NCBI RefSeq assembly: GCF_003697815.1 | Contig: NZ_RDQG01000008.1 | Location: 1-53,490, forward strand | Length of the DNA stretch: 53,490 nucleotides | Reading direction: 5' to 3' | Source of the DNA: Halalkalicoccus subterraneus | Lineage (GTDB): Archaea; Halobacteriota; Halobacteria; Halobacteriales; Halalkalicoccaceae | In this document: piece after piece, positions 14,378-23,668 of the stretch | Layout: each line of letters starts with the position of its first letter | Numbering within the stretch: the stretch's first letter is position 1 | Made by a program: the position numbers and the translations under genes | Notes under the pieces: model-generated | Database searches by the model: none | Told to the model about the DNA's origin: nothing | Seen by the model: the letters and a program-made list of their open reading frames with translations, nothing else

Positions 14378-15853
14378 TCAGACCCCACGGCCCGGTGTCG
14401 GTCGTTCCTCCTCGACGATCGACTCCTTCCAGGTGCCACGCAGGAACCACCCGACCGAGAGCACCGCACCGACGACGTGGCCGAGGGTCATCCCGACCCA
14501 GATCCCCGTCGGTCCCCAGCCGGCGGTAAAGGCGAGCAGATACACGGCAGGCACGCGCACGCCCCAGAGGTTGAGCCACGACAGCGCCATCGCGGTCTTC
14601 GTGTTGCCCGCACCACGGAAAGCCCCGAGAACGACCTGCATCACGCCGATGAAGGCGAACTCGGCGGAGCGGATCCGCAGGTAGTCGGTCGCGAGCGCGA
14701 TGGTTTCTGCCGCACCGGGCACGTCCGAACCGAGGAAGACGGCGTTGATCGGGCGGGCGAAGACCACCGCGACCGCGGCGACACCGATCATCACCCCGCC
14801 ACCCGCGCCGGCCGCGAGCCGCACGGCCCGTTCGGCACGTTCGGGTTTCTCGGCCCCCAGGTTCTGCCCGACGATCGTCTCGGTGGCCTTCGACAGGCCC
14901 AACGCGGGCAGGAAGACCAGCGAGATCAGACGGTTGCCGAGCCCGTAGGCCGCGACTACAGGCGGCGCGAAGGAGGCGACCATCGCGGTCAGGGCCACGA
15001 GCGCAAGCGCGTTCGCGGACTGCTCGAGGGAGGTCGGAACGCCGAGGCGAACGATCTCGCGGATGTTCTCGGGGTCGAGGCGCAGGTGCGAAAGCGAGAG
15101 GTCGGGACCGGAGGAGGTCCGAAAGAGGACGTAGAAGGCGAGCACGCTGGCGACACCCCGCGAGAAGACGGTCGCGATCGCCGCCCCCTCGATGCCGTAG
15201 CCCGAAAATCCCGTCAGGGAAAACAGCAGGAATTCGAGCGAGGACAGCGAGAGCCACTCGAAGAGCGGGTTGCCGTCGAACCCGAAGATCAGGAAGGGGT
15301 CGATGGCGACGTTGAGCACGACGCTAATGAACATGAGTCGCATCGGCAGGCGGGTGTTGCCCGACCCGCGCATCAGCGCCTCGAAGACGTAAAACCCGAA
15401 GAGGAAGGGCAGACCGAGGAAGAACACCCGCATGTAATCGGCCGCGAGCGGGATCACCCGCGCAGTCGTCTCCGGGTCGCTCGGGAGCAAGGAGAGGGCG
15501 GGTGCGGTGTAGAAGTATCCGATCAGCCCCAAGAGGGTCGCGAGCAGGCCGACGAACGCCAGCGTCTGTCCCGCGAACAGTCCCGCCGACTCGTCGCTCT
15601 CGGCGCCGGTGTACTGGGCGACGAGGATGCTGCCGGCGGTCGTGAAGCCGGCGGCGATCGCGATCAAGAGAAAGACGAGCGGGAAGGCGAGGCTGATCGC
15701 GCCGACGGCGTCCGCGGAAAGCTGGCCGAGCCAGAGCGTGTCGGCGAGGTTGTAGGCGACCTGCAGGACCTGAAAGACGACGATGGGCCAGGCCAGTCGG
15801 GCCATCGGGCGGATCAGCCCGCCGCTGGTGAGGGTGCTCTCGGAATCGACCAC
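14378..15853 (-). CDS. MATE family multidrug/toxin efflux transporter
   Basis: 491 residues in two homologous halves of six hydrophobic helices each (12 in total). N-terminal half: LIRPMARLAWPIVVFQVLQVAYNLADTLWLGQLS, typical of MATE proteins; second half begins around VRLGVPTSLEQSANALALVALTAMVASF. Expected to export organic cations or metabolites using a Na+ or H+ gradient; the substrate is unknown. It has no close operon partner, and the ferredoxin gene upstream is 45 bp away on the same strand. Confidence 0.92.
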   Translation of the reverse strand: MVDSESTLTSGGLIRPMARLAWPIVVFQVLQVAYNLADTLWLGQLSADAVGAISLAFPLVFLLIAIAAGFTTAGSILVAQYTGAESDESAGLFAGQTLAFVGLLATLLGLIGYFYTAPALSLLPSDPETTARVIPLAADYMRVFFLGLPFLFGFYVFEALMRGSGNTRLPMRLMFISVVLNVAIDPFLIFGFDGNPLFEWLSLSSLEFLLFSLTGFSGYGIEGAAIATVFSRGVASVLAFYVLFRTSSGPDLSLSHLRLDPENIREIVRLGVPTSLEQSANALALVALTAMVASFAPPVVAAYGLGNRLISLVFLPALGLSKATETIVGQNLGAEKPERAERAVRLAAGAGGGVMIGVAAVAVVFARPINAVFLGSDVPGAAETIALATDYLRIRSAEFAFIGVMQVVLGAFRGAGNTKTAMALSWLNLWGVRVPAVYLLAFTAGWGPTGIWVGMTLGHVVGAVLSVGWFLRGTWKESIVEEERPTPGRGV

Positions 15854-15898
15854 TACGTTTCGAAACGGAGGGGAGCGCGAAGAAGGTACTGAAACCGG

Positions 15899-16477
15899 TC
15901 AGGGCGTCTCGTTGGTCTCGATGGAAAACTCCCCGCGCGGGTAGGCCACGCAGGTCAGGGTGTAACCCTCGCCGATCTCGTTCTCGTCGAGCATCTGCTG
16001 GTTGTCGTGTTCGACGTAGTCCTCGGAGGGGCCATCCGCGATGCGGCCACCACAGGAGACACACTGGCCCTGCCGGCAGGCGTACGGCAGGTCCCAGCCC
16101 TGCTCCTCGCCCTGATCGAGGATCGGTTCGTTGTTCGCGAGTTCGATCGTCTCGCCCTGCTTGACGAACTCAACCTCGTAGTACTCGATCTCGTCCTCGG
16201 GGATGTCGCCCGGTCCCGCGGCGTCCTCCTCGCCACCCTCCTCGAGTTCGCCCTCGCTTTCGCCACCGCCGACGGCCGCGGCGGCCCCGCCACCGCCGCC
16301 GATCGCGCGGTTCATCGGTTCGGGGAAGTCGGTCTCGGGGACGGTCGCCGCGCGCCGTTCGAGGACCTCATCTGTGATGTCGTCGGGGGCCACCCGCTCG
16401 GTGCCCCTCGCGTAGTGGAGCGCGACCGCGGTGAGGGCCAGAAGGGTCCCGATCGAGAGCGAGAATACGTCTACCAT
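15899..16477 (-). CDS. Membrane-anchored plant-type [2Fe-2S] ferredoxin
   Basis: 192 residues from the ATG at 16477. An N-terminal hydrophobic segment (MVDVFSLSIGTLLALTAVAL) is followed by a charged region, a Gly/Ala/Glu-rich linker (~residues 55-85) and a C-terminal ferredoxin domain with YACRQGQCVSCGG and LTCVAY, the C-x4-C-x2-C...C set of plant-type [2Fe-2S] proteins. Probably a membrane-tethered electron carrier. A GTG start at 16522 is possible but would place the promoter box inside the gene. The redox partner is not evident from neighbours. Confidence 0.88.
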   Translation of the reverse strand: MVDVFSLSIGTLLALTAVALHYARGTERVAPDDITDEVLERRAATVPETDFPEPMNRAIGGGGGAAAAVGGGESEGELEEGGEEDAAGPGDIPEDEIEYYEVEFVKQGETIELANNEPILDQGEEQGWDLPYACRQGQCVSCGGRIADGPSEDYVEHDNQQMLDENEIGEGYTLTCVAYPRGEFSIETNETP

Positions 16478-16498
16478 ATGCGCGGGAGTACGGAAGGG

Positions 16499-16508
16499 TG
16501 GGTTAAGG
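16499..16508 (-). promoter_or_regulatory. Promoter box of the ferredoxin gene
   Basis: On the minus strand CCTTAACCC ~27 bp before the ATG at 16477; leaderless spacing, used to choose that start. Confidence 0.55.
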
Positions 16509-16534
16509 ATATTGTGATCCACCCGGTTGCGGGG

Positions 16535-17719
16535 CTATTCGACGGTGCGAACGAGGATCGCGCTCGCGAGGAAACAACAGATCAGCCCGGCGTAGGCCGT
16601 CCCGTAGCTCGCGTACTGGGCGACGAGACCCGTATAGACCGGGCCCAGGCTGCCCGCACCGAAGAAGACGCCCCGACTCAACCCGTAATCCCCGCCCAGC
16701 GAGTCGGGGGCGAGCCGGGCCATCAGATACGCGTTCATCACCGGCCAGAAGCTCATCAGCCCGACGGCGAAGAGGACGATCCCCAGCCCCACAAGAGGCC
16801 CGCTCGCGACGACGAGCACCGAGAGACCGAGCGCGCCGACGAGTGGGGCGCTCCCGCCGACACGGCGATGGCCGAAACGGTCGCCGAGGTCGCCGATCGT
16901 GGGGCTGATCACGAGCCCGATCAGGAACACCGCGACGAACGCGCCGTTTGCCAGCGCCGGCGAGAGACCCTTTTCGAGTCGGAGAAAGGTCGGCAGGAAG
17001 CCGATGGCCGCCTGCCAGACGAACATGTAGAGACAGAACAGCCCGAGCAGCCGGCGGATCGACGGCGAGTCGAACAGCCGACCGACCGTCGGACGGGGAT
17101 CGAGTGAGGCTCGCGAGAGGACGTACGGCTCGCGGCTCCAGCGGTGGACACCCGCGCCGACGCAGGCGAGGCCCACGAGAACCGGAAGGAAGGCAAGGCG
17201 CCAGCTCGCGAGGGCGACCGCGAGCGTCGCGAACCCGCCGGCCAGAGCACTGCCGAAGCTGTAGGAGGCGGCGATGACGCCGAGCGCGCGCCCGCGCCGA
17301 TCGCCGAAGGACTCGAAGACCAGCGCCATGTTCGCCGGCTCGTAGAGCCCGACACCGATCCCGGCGACCGCGAGGCCCCCGAGAAAGGCGAGAAACGTCG
17401 GGGCGCTGGCCGCGACGAGAAAGCCGACGACGAGCACCGCGACGCTCGCGACCAGCACCGTCTTTCGCGAGAGGAGATCGGAGGACCGGCCGCCGGGGAA
17501 CATCGCGAGGGCGCCGCAGGCCCACATGACCGTCAGTCCGACGCCGGCCTGCGAGGGCGCGATTTCGAACTCGGCGATGATCGCCGGCAACGCGGGCGCG
17601 ATCACCAGCTGGCCCGCGAGCAGAGCCGCGACGCCGACCGACAGGACCGCGAGCATCCGGCCACGCCCGCCGTCGAAGGCGACCGAGCCGAACGCGGGGG
17701 TGGAGGGCGAATCATTCAC
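16535..17719 (-). CDS. MFS transporter
   Basis: 394 residues, 12 predicted membrane helices. The major-facilitator loop 2-3 motif is GGRSSDLLSRKTVL (residues ~76-89) and a second copy GDLGDRFGHRRV lies in the C-terminal half (~255-266), so both halves keep the family signature. Substrate unknown. The gene is divergent from the DJ-1/PfpI gene with ~79 bp between them. Confidence 0.9.
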   Translation of the reverse strand: MNDSPSTPAFGSVAFDGGRGRMLAVLSVGVAALLAGQLVIAPALPAIIAEFEIAPSQAGVGLTVMWACGALAMFPGGRSSDLLSRKTVLVASVAVLVVGFLVAASAPTFLAFLGGLAVAGIGVGLYEPANMALVFESFGDRRGRALGVIAASYSFGSALAGGFATLAVALASWRLAFLPVLVGLACVGAGVHRWSREPYVLSRASLDPRPTVGRLFDSPSIRRLLGLFCLYMFVWQAAIGFLPTFLRLEKGLSPALANGAFVAVFLIGLVISPTIGDLGDRFGHRRVGGSAPLVGALGLSVLVVASGPLVGLGIVLFAVGLMSFWPVMNAYLMARLAPDSLGGDYGLSRGVFFGAGSLGPVYTGLVAQYASYGTAYAGLICCFLASAILVRTVE

Positions 17720-17798
17720 AGACGATAGATGTGATATGAAGGTGTTTCGGCGTTTCGTTTCGGGGAACCGCTATGGGGGCCCTCCGCGAACCCGACGC

Positions 17799-18446
17799 AT
17801 GGAGATAGAGATCCTGCTGTACGAGGGGTTCGACGAACTCGACGCGATCGGGCCCTACGAGGTCTTTCGAACCGCGGCCGAGGCCGGCGGTGCTCTCGGC
17901 GTCTCGCTGGTGGCCCACGACCCCGCCGAGCGGATCACGGCGAGCCACGGCCTGCGTGTGGAGCCGGACGGTGAACTGGGCGAGCCCGATCTGCTCGTGG
18001 TGCCCGGCGGCGGGTGGAGTTCGAGGGACGACCGGGGGACGTGGGGCGAGTACGAGCGAAACGACCTTCCCCCGCTGATCGCCGAGCGGCACGACCAGGG
18101 GGCGACCGTCGCGTCGGTCTGTACGGGGGCGATGCTGCTCGAACGGGCGGGACTGCTCGACGGCCGGCCCGCCGTGACCCACGCGGGCGCTCTCGATGAC
18201 CTGCGGGGGACGGCGGCCGAGGTGGTCGGAACCCACGCCGTGGACAGCGAGGACCGTGGTTCCTCCGGCCGTACGAACGAGGCGGTGCCTCGCGTCGTGG
18301 ACGACGGCGACGTCCTGACGGCGGGCGGCGTCACCTCGGGGATCGACCTCGCGCTGTGGCTCGTCGAACGGGAGAGCGGCGAGGGGCTCGCCGGGAGCGT
18401 GGCGACGACCCTCGAATACGAACGGAGCGCGGTCTATCGGTCCTGA
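17799..18446 (+). CDS. DJ-1/PfpI family protein (class I glutamine amidotransferase-like)
   Basis: 215 residues. MEIEILLYEGFDELDAIGPYEVFR opens the family fold (read as two parts), VVPGGGWSS lies in the middle, and ASVCTGAMLLERAGLLDGRPAVTH gives the nucleophile-elbow cysteine followed by the conserved TH. Closest in style to the N-terminal domain of GATase1-AraC regulators and to isonitrile hydratase-like proteins, but there is no DNA-binding domain. Likely a cytoplasmic hydrolase/glyoxalase-type enzyme of unknown substrate. The ATG at 17799 is chosen because homology begins there. Confidence 0.87.
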   Translation: MEIEILLYEGFDELDAIGPYEVFRTAAEAGGALGVSLVAHDPAERITASHGLRVEPDGELGEPDLLVVPGGGWSSRDDRGTWGEYERNDLPPLIAERHDQGATVASVCTGAMLLERAGLLDGRPAVTHAGALDDLRGTAAEVVGTHAVDSEDRGSSGRTNEAVPRVVDDGDVLTAGGVTSGIDLALWLVERESGEGLAGSVATTLEYERSAVYRS

Positions 18447-18520
18447 TCCCGCCGAGCGGCCTCTATTCTCGGCTCCGATGTCGCCGCTCGCCCTGTCGTC
18501 GCTCTCGATCGTTCGCGTGC

Positions 18521-19423
18521 TCACTCCCTGCGAGCGACCTCGTGTCGGCCGAAGCCGTAGCGGAGCCGGTTCGCGAGTCGCCGGGAGAACCGCCCCTCCT
18601 CGGGGGCACGCGAGCCGAAGCGCTCCGAGAGCGCCTGGTAGATGATCGGCAGCGCGATCTCCTGTTCGAGGGCCTCCTGGACCGTCCACGTTCCGGTCGA
18701 ACCGCCGGCGACGTAGTCGTCGACGTCGCCCAGATCCGTCCCTTCCTCGCGGAACGCCTCCTCGCAGAGTTCGAGCAGCCAGGATCGAATCACCGCACCG
18801 TGGTTCCACGTCCGGGCGACGCTCTCCAGATCGAGGTCGTACCGGCCCTCACTGAGTAGCTCGAACCCTTCCCCATACGCTTGCATCAGCGCGTATTCGA
18901 CGCCGTTGTGGACCATTTTCACGTAGTGGCCCGCGCCCGAGGGGCCCATCCGGTCGTGGCCCGCAGGGCCGGTGGCGACGGCGTCGAACGCCGGGGCGAA
19001 CTCGTCGTAGGCCCATTGGGGCCCGCCGACCATCAGCGAGAAGCCCGCCTCGGCGCTGGCGGGCCCGCCCGAGGTCCCGCAGTCGAGGTAGGCCGCGTCG
19101 GTCGCCTCGCTTCGCTCGACAGAGCGTTCGAAATGCGAGTTGCCCCCGTCGACGACGATATCGTTCTCTCCGAGGTGAGGATCCAAGTCCGAGAGCGTGG
19201 CGTCGACGGCCTTGCCGGCGGGGACCATCAGCCAGATCCGTTTCTCCTCGCCAAGTGTTTCCGCGAGATCCTCGACGGAATCGGCGGGGGTAGCTCCCGC
19301 CTCCGCGGCGCGCCCGACCGCCTCGCTGTCCAGATCGTAGGCCACCACGTCGTGGCCCGCGTCCATGAGTCGGTCCGCGACGATCAGCCCCATCCGTCCG
19401 AGTCCGATGACGCCAAGTTGCAT
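18521..19423 (-). CDS. gndA: 6-phosphogluconate dehydrogenase (decarboxylating), short GndA type
   Basis: 300 residues from the ATG at 19423 (MQLGVIGLGRMG). Rossmann GxGxxG at residues ~5-10; DGGNSHF; substrate loop CGTSGGPASAEAGFSLMVGG (~115-134); and the catalytic lysine region GHYVKMVHNGVEYALMQ (~168-184). The C-terminal GGSTGTWTVQEALE is typical of this short, tetrameric form. It makes ribulose 5-phosphate and CO2; the Haloferax counterpart works in an oxidative pentose phosphate pathway. An upstream in-frame ATG (19450) gives a Pro-rich extension unlike the family. Confidence 0.92.
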   Translation of the reverse strand: MQLGVIGLGRMGLIVADRLMDAGHDVVAYDLDSEAVGRAAEAGATPADSVEDLAETLGEEKRIWLMVPAGKAVDATLSDLDPHLGENDIVVDGGNSHFERSVERSEATDAAYLDCGTSGGPASAEAGFSLMVGGPQWAYDEFAPAFDAVATGPAGHDRMGPSGAGHYVKMVHNGVEYALMQAYGEGFELLSEGRYDLDLESVARTWNHGAVIRSWLLELCEEAFREEGTDLGDVDDYVAGGSTGTWTVQEALEQEIALPIIYQALSERFGSRAPEEGRFSRRLANRLRYGFGRHEVARRE

Positions 19424-19484
19424 GGGAGGTGGTCGAAAGGGCGCGGGCATACCGGTTGCGGTTCGCCGGGAGCCGGGACGCGAA

Positions 19485-19494
19485 CCTTTATCAA
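19485..19494 (+). promoter_or_regulatory. Promoter box of the leader ORF/valS transcript
   Basis: CCTTTATCAA with TTTATC at 19487-19492. Its centre is 27 bp before the ATG at 19517 and 120 bp before the valS ATG, so transcription should begin at the leader ORF. Confidence 0.7.
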
Positions 19495-19516
19495 AAGCCG
19501 GTCGCTCCCACTACGT

Positions 19517-19558
19517 ATGAGCGTGGTTCCGCGGGCGGTACGCGTAGTACGTCGGTAG
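19517..19558 (+). CDS. Candidate valine-rich leader peptide upstream of valS
   Basis: 13 codons plus TAG: MSVVPRAVRVVRR. Five of 13 residues are Val (codons GTG, GTT, GTA, GTA, GTA) and four are Arg. The ATG stands exactly where the -27 promoter box would start the mRNA, so it would be translated leaderlessly. It stops 51 bp before valS. Between the two, CGTAA-TTCAC-TTACG can fold as a small hairpin. Composition, position and promoter together suggest a leader whose translation reports charged tRNA-Val; no archaeal precedent of this exact kind is known to me, and chance cannot be excluded. Confidence 0.5.
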   Translation: MSVVPRAVRVVRR

Positions 19559-19609
19559 TTCTCGTTTCGACAACGTAATTCACTTACGCTCACTGGAGAG
19601 ACTCACCAC

Positions 19610-22225
19610 ATGGACGATAGTTACGACCCCGGCGCCGTCGAGCCCCGGTGGCGCGAGCGCTGGGCCGAGGAGGAGGTGTATCGATACGAAGGCGACGAAC
19701 AGCGTCCGGAGTACGTCATCGACACGCCGCCGCCGTACCCCACGGGCAACCTCCACATCGGCAACGCGCTCGGCTGGTGTTACATGGACTTCGCCGCCCG
19801 CTTCCAGCGCCTGCAGGGCAAGGACGTGCTCTACCCGCAGGGCTGGGACTGCCACGGCCTGCCAACGGAGGTGAAGGTCGAGGAGAACCACGGCATCCAC
19901 CGCACGGACGTCTCGCGCGAGGAGTTCCGCGAGCTGTGTGTCGAACACACAGAATCCCAGATCGACGCGATGAAGGAGACGATGGGACTGTTGGGCTTCT
20001 CGCAGGACTGGGACCACGAGTTCCGCACGATGGACTCCTCCTACTGGGGCAAAACCCAGAAGTCGTTCGTCGAGATGGCCGAGGACGACTACGTCTACCG
20101 GGACGAACACCCGGTCAACTGGTGTCCGCGCTGCGAGACGGCGATCGCGGACGCCGAGGTCGAAAACGAGGATCGCGGGGGCACCCTCTTTACGATCCGG
20201 TTCGATGGAGCCGACAACGACGCGATCGAGATCGCCACCACGCGGCCCGAACTGCTCGCGGCCTGCGTCGCGGTCGCGGTCGACCCCGACGACGAGCGCT
20301 ACGAGGGACGGGTCGGCGAGAGCTTCGAGGTACCGATCTTCGGCCAGGAGGTCGAACTCATCTCGGACGCGGACGTCGACTCGGAGTTCGGCACCGGCGC
20401 GGTGATGATCTGTACGTTCGGGGACAAACAGGACGTCGACTGGTGGGCCGAGTACGACCTCCCCCTCAGAACCGTGCTGACCGAGGACGGCCGGCTGAAC
20501 GAGCGCGCCGGCGAGTTCGAGGGGCTGACCGTCGACGAGGCCAAAGACGAGATCGCCTCGGCGCTCCAGAAGGGCGGCTACCTCCAGGACGAGGAGCCCG
20601 TCGAGCAGTCGGTCGGCACCTGCTGGCGATGTGATACCCCCATCGAGATCCTCTCGAAGGAGCAGTGGTTCATCCGCGTCGACGGGGAGGAGATCCTCGA
20701 GAAAGCTCGAGAGATCGAGTGGATCCCCGAGCACATGTACGCCCGACTGGAGGAGTGGACCGAGGGCATGGAGTGGGACTGGGTGATCAGCCGCCAGCGC
20801 GTCTTCGCCACCCCGATCCCGGCGTGGTTCTGCGAGGAGTGCGGGCACGTCCACGTCGCCGAGAGCGAGGACCTACCGGTCAAACCCACCAGCGAGGATC
20901 CCGAGATCACGTGTCCCGAGTGCGGTGCCGAGGACTGGACCGGCGAGACCGACGTGATGGACACGTGGATGGACTCGTCGATCTCGGCGCTGCACGTCGC
21001 GGGCTGGCCCGACGAGGAGTTCTCGCCCGTGCAACTGCGCGAGCAGGGCCACGACATCATCCGGACGTGGGCGTTCTACACGATCCTGCGGACCGCCGCC
21101 CTCGAGGACGAGATCCCCTGGGAGCAGGCGCTGATCAACGGAATGGTCTTCGGCGAGGACGGCAACAAGATGTCCAAATCGCGGGGCAACTTCGTCCAGC
21201 CCGAGGAGGTGGTGGAGGAACACGGGGCCGACGCGTTCCGGCAGGCGATCGCGCTCGGCGGCCAGCCCGGCTCGGACATCCAGTTCCAGTCGAAGGAGGT
21301 CACGAGTGCCTCTCGATTCCTCACCAAACTCTGGAACATCAGCCGGTTCGCCGACGGACATCTCGACGAGGACACCCCCACCGTCGACGCACCAGCCTAC
21401 CGCGACGCCGACCGGTGGATCCTCACCGAGCTCGACTCGGTGGCCCGTGATGTCGAAGCAGACATGGAGGCCTATCGGTTCGACGCCGCACTCAGGAAGA
21501 TCCGCGAGTTCGTCTGGCACGACCTGGCCGACGACTACCTCGAACTGATCAAGGGCCGGCTCTACGAGGGCCGCCCCGGCGAGCGCGACGCCGCCCGTCA
21601 TGCCCTTTATACGACGCTCTCGGGCTCGCTCCGAATGCTCGCGCCCTTCTCGCCCTTCTTCACCGAGGAGCTCTATCGGGAGCTTCCGGGCACCGAGGGC
21701 AGCGTCCACGTCGCGGGGTGGCCGGCGGTCGAGGCCGACTGGAACCGCGAGGAAGCCATCACGGACGGCGAACTGATCGCCGACGCCGCGAGCACGATCC
21801 GTGGGTGGAAATCCGACTCGGGGATGGCGCTCAACGCCGACCTCGACCGGATCGAGCTCTACGCCGACGGCGAGGTCGAAGGACTCGACACCTACGACCT
21901 GAGCGAGGCTGTCAACGGCCCCGTCTACATCGAGGCGGGCCGCCCCGACGTCGAACTCGTGCCCGTCGAGGTCGAACCGGATCAGAGCGTCATCGGCCCC
22001 GAGTTCCGCGACCGGGCGGGTGCGGTGCTCGGTGCGCTCTCGGAGGCCGACCCCGCCGAGATCAGAGCTCAACGGGAAACGGGCGAGATCGAACTCGATG
22101 TCGATGGTGAAACCGTCACGCTCTCGCCGGAAGCCGTCGAGATCCGCGAGGAACGCCGCGCGGAAAGCGGCGAGGAGGTCGCGGTGCTCGAAGCCGAGCA
22201 CGCGACCGTGCTCGTGTTCCCGTGA
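19610..22225 (+). CDS. valS: Valyl-tRNA synthetase
   Basis: 871 residues, class I synthetase. HIGH motif as [13 protein letters not shown] (HIGN at ~49-52), the inserted editing (CP1) domain with zinc-binding CPRCE and CWRCDTPIE pairs, a zinc knuckle CEECGHVH...CPECGAEDW, and [10 protein letters not shown] (~519-528). It charges tRNA-Val and edits mischarged Thr. The start is set by homology ([14 protein letters not shown]); a GGAG lies 11 bp upstream. The leader region, 93 nt from the predicted transcription start, is unusually long for this genome. Single-gene unit closed by a hairpin. Confidence 0.97.
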   Translation: MDDSYDPGAVEPRWRERWAEEEVYRYEGDEQRPEYVIDTPPPYPTGNLHIGNALGWCYMDFAARFQRLQGKDVLYPQGWDCHGLPTEVKVEENHGIHRTDVSREEFRELCVEHTESQIDAMKETMGLLGFSQDWDHEFRTMDSSYWGKTQKSFVEMAEDDYVYRDEHPVNWCPRCETAIADAEVENEDRGGTLFTIRFDGADNDAIEIATTRPELLAACVAVAVDPDDERYEGRVGESFEVPIFGQEVELISDADVDSEFGTGAVMICTFGDKQDVDWWAEYDLPLRTVLTEDGRLNERAGEFEGLTVDEAKDEIASALQKGGYLQDEEPVEQSVGTCWRCDTPIEILSKEQWFIRVDGEEILEKAREIEWIPEHMYARLEEWTEGMEWDWVISRQRVFATPIPAWFCEECGHVHVAESEDLPVKPTSEDPEITCPECGAEDWTGETDVMDTWMDSSISALHVAGWPDEEFSPVQLREQGHDIIRTWAFYTILRTAALEDEIPWEQALINGMVFGEDGNKMSKSRGNFVQPEEVVEEHGADAFRQAIALGGQPGSDIQFQSKEVTSASRFLTKLWNISRFADGHLDEDTPTVDAPAYRDADRWILTELDSVARDVEADMEAYRFDAALRKIREFVWHDLADDYLELIKGRLYEGRPGERDAARHALYTTLSGSLRMLAPFSPFFTEELYRELPGTEGSVHVAGWPAVEADWNREEAITDGELIADAASTIRGWKSDSGMALNADLDRIELYADGEVEGLDTYDLSEAVNGPVYIEAGRPDVELVPVEVEPDQSVIGPEFRDRAGAVLGALSEADPAEIRAQRETGEIELDVDGETVTLSPEAVEIREERRAESGEEVAVLEAEHATVLVFP

Positions 22226-22243
22226 TCGGTGACCGACCACGGG
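22219..22243 (+). terminator. Hairpin at the end of valS
   Basis: CCCGTGATCGG-TGA-CCGACCACGGG, a 10-11 bp stem with one mismatch, overlapping the stop codon. A second inverted repeat (GTTCCCGTGA ... TCACGGGGGCGGGAAC, 22275-22315) follows. Probable 3' end of the transcript. Confidence 0.5.
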
Positions 22244-22408
22244 AGCAGGGAGTGAAGCGCAGCGAAACGGCCGCGTTCCCGTGAGCCGTAGTGCCCCGAT
22301 TCACGGGGGCGGGAACGAAGCCGGTCGGTGGAGTGGCTGTGGTCCCGTACCCAGCGACACCGGCCTATCGACCGGCGCGTTTTTGGCCCCGCTGTGCGCG
22401 TTTCTCGC

Positions 22409-23500
22409 ATGGACGAACGAGTTCACGAGCACGCCGAGGTGCTGGTCGACTGGAGCGCGCGCGTCGAGGCCGGCGACGACGTCGTGCTCTCGGTCGCGGA
22501 GGGGACACACGATCTGGCAGTAGCGGTTGCCGAGGAACTCGGCGACCGCGGTGCGAACCTCCTCACGACCTACGACTCCGACGAGGTGGCCCGCGCGTAT
22601 CTCCGGGCACACGACGGGGGGTTCAGTACGGGGGAACACGAACTCACGATGGTCGAGAACGCGGACGTCTACCTACGGCTGGGCGGCGGACGAAACACCA
22701 GCGCGCTTGCGGACGTGCCCAGCACGGCCCGCCAGAAGTACGCCACGGCGACGGCGGAGCTTCGCGAGGCACGCATGGCGACCGACTGGGTTTCGACCGT
22801 GCATCCCACTCGCTCGCTCGCCCAGCAGGCCGGCATGGCCTACGAGGAGTACCGGAACTTCGCCTACAGCGCGATCCTGCGCGACTGGGAGGCGCTCGCC
22901 GGGGAGATGGCCGGGATGAAGGAGCTGCTCGATTCGGGGAGCGAGGTCCGCATCGAAAAGGAGAGGACGGACCTCACGATGTCGGTCGAAGGGCGTACGG
23001 CGGTGAACAGCGCCGCCTCGGTGTCCTACGACTCGCACAACCTGCCCTCGGGGGAGGTCTTCACCGCACCCCACGCGACCGAGGGCGAGGTGTTCTTCGA
23101 CGTACCGATGACGATCAACGGCAAGCGACTGCGGGACGTTTCGCTCACCTTCGAGGGCGGCGAAGTCGTCGACTTCTCTGCCGGAGCCAACGAGGGCGAA
23201 CTCGAAACGATCCTCGATACCGACGACGGCGCGCGCCGATCGGGAGAACTCGGCATCGGTATGAACCGCGGAATCGACCGCTTTACCGACAACATCCTCT
23301 TCGACGAGAAGATGGGCGATACGATCCATCTGGCGCTCGGACGGGCCTACGATGCCTGTCTGCCCGACGGCGAGGCAGGCAACGCCTCGGCGGTTCACGT
23401 CGACCTGATCACCGACATGAGCGAGGGCGTGATGGAAATCGACGGCGAAGTGGTTCAGCGAAACGGCGTCTTCCGATGGGAAGAGGGATTTGAGAGGTGA
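22409..23500 (+). CDS. M29-family metalloaminopeptidase
   Basis: 363 residues from the ATG at 22409. Signature stretches of the aminopeptidase T/AmpS family: SYDSHNLPSGEVFTAPHATEGE (read in two parts; the Glu is a metal ligand) around residues 210-230, and GELGIGMNRGIDRFTDNILF then DEKMGDTIHLALGRAY near 280-315, with metal-binding Glu/His residues. A cytoplasmic peptidase that removes N-terminal residues. Codons upstream of 22409 in this frame are not family-like. A GTTTTTGG run 30 bp upstream may be the promoter. Confidence 0.9.
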   Translation: MDERVHEHAEVLVDWSARVEAGDDVVLSVAEGTHDLAVAVAEELGDRGANLLTTYDSDEVARAYLRAHDGGFSTGEHELTMVENADVYLRLGGGRNTSALADVPSTARQKYATATAELREARMATDWVSTVHPTRSLAQQAGMAYEEYRNFAYSAILRDWEALAGEMAGMKELLDSGSEVRIEKERTDLTMSVEGRTAVNSAASVSYDSHNLPSGEVFTAPHATEGEVFFDVPMTINGKRLRDVSLTFEGGEVVDFSAGANEGELETILDTDDGARRSGELGIGMNRGIDRFTDNILFDEKMGDTIHLALGRAYDACLPDGEAGNASAVHVDLITDMSEGVMEIDGEVVQRNGVFRWEEGFER

Positions 23501-23668
23501 GGTGATGAACGGGCGGTTACCGGCTCCCGAACGGTTTTGTGTCGGGACAGTACTCCCATAGCGAACGGCGTTCGACCGCTGCCGACAGCGCGGGGGGTGT
23601 GCCGAATCGAGTGCTCGCCACGAGGGATCACCGACGAGGACCGTGAGAGCCCGTACGAACCACGGCGA

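Noticed and set aside
14288-15892. 534-aa plus-strand frame opposite the MATE gene
   Set aside because: Arg/Glu/Gly-rich shadow of the transporter gene; starts inside tRNA-Arg.
17526-17798. N-terminal extension of the DJ-1/PfpI protein
   Set aside because: The upstream codons lie opposite the MFS gene and have no family similarity; homology begins at 17799.
19558-19610. T-box-like or intrinsic terminator between the Val-rich ORF and valS
   Set aside because: No T-box core, no U-tract after a strong stem; only a weak 5-bp hairpin is visible.
23501-23668. Gene or RNA between the aminopeptidase and the DtxR-type regulator
   Set aside because: 168 bp between convergent genes; only short inverted repeats are seen, with no promoter-ORF pair.
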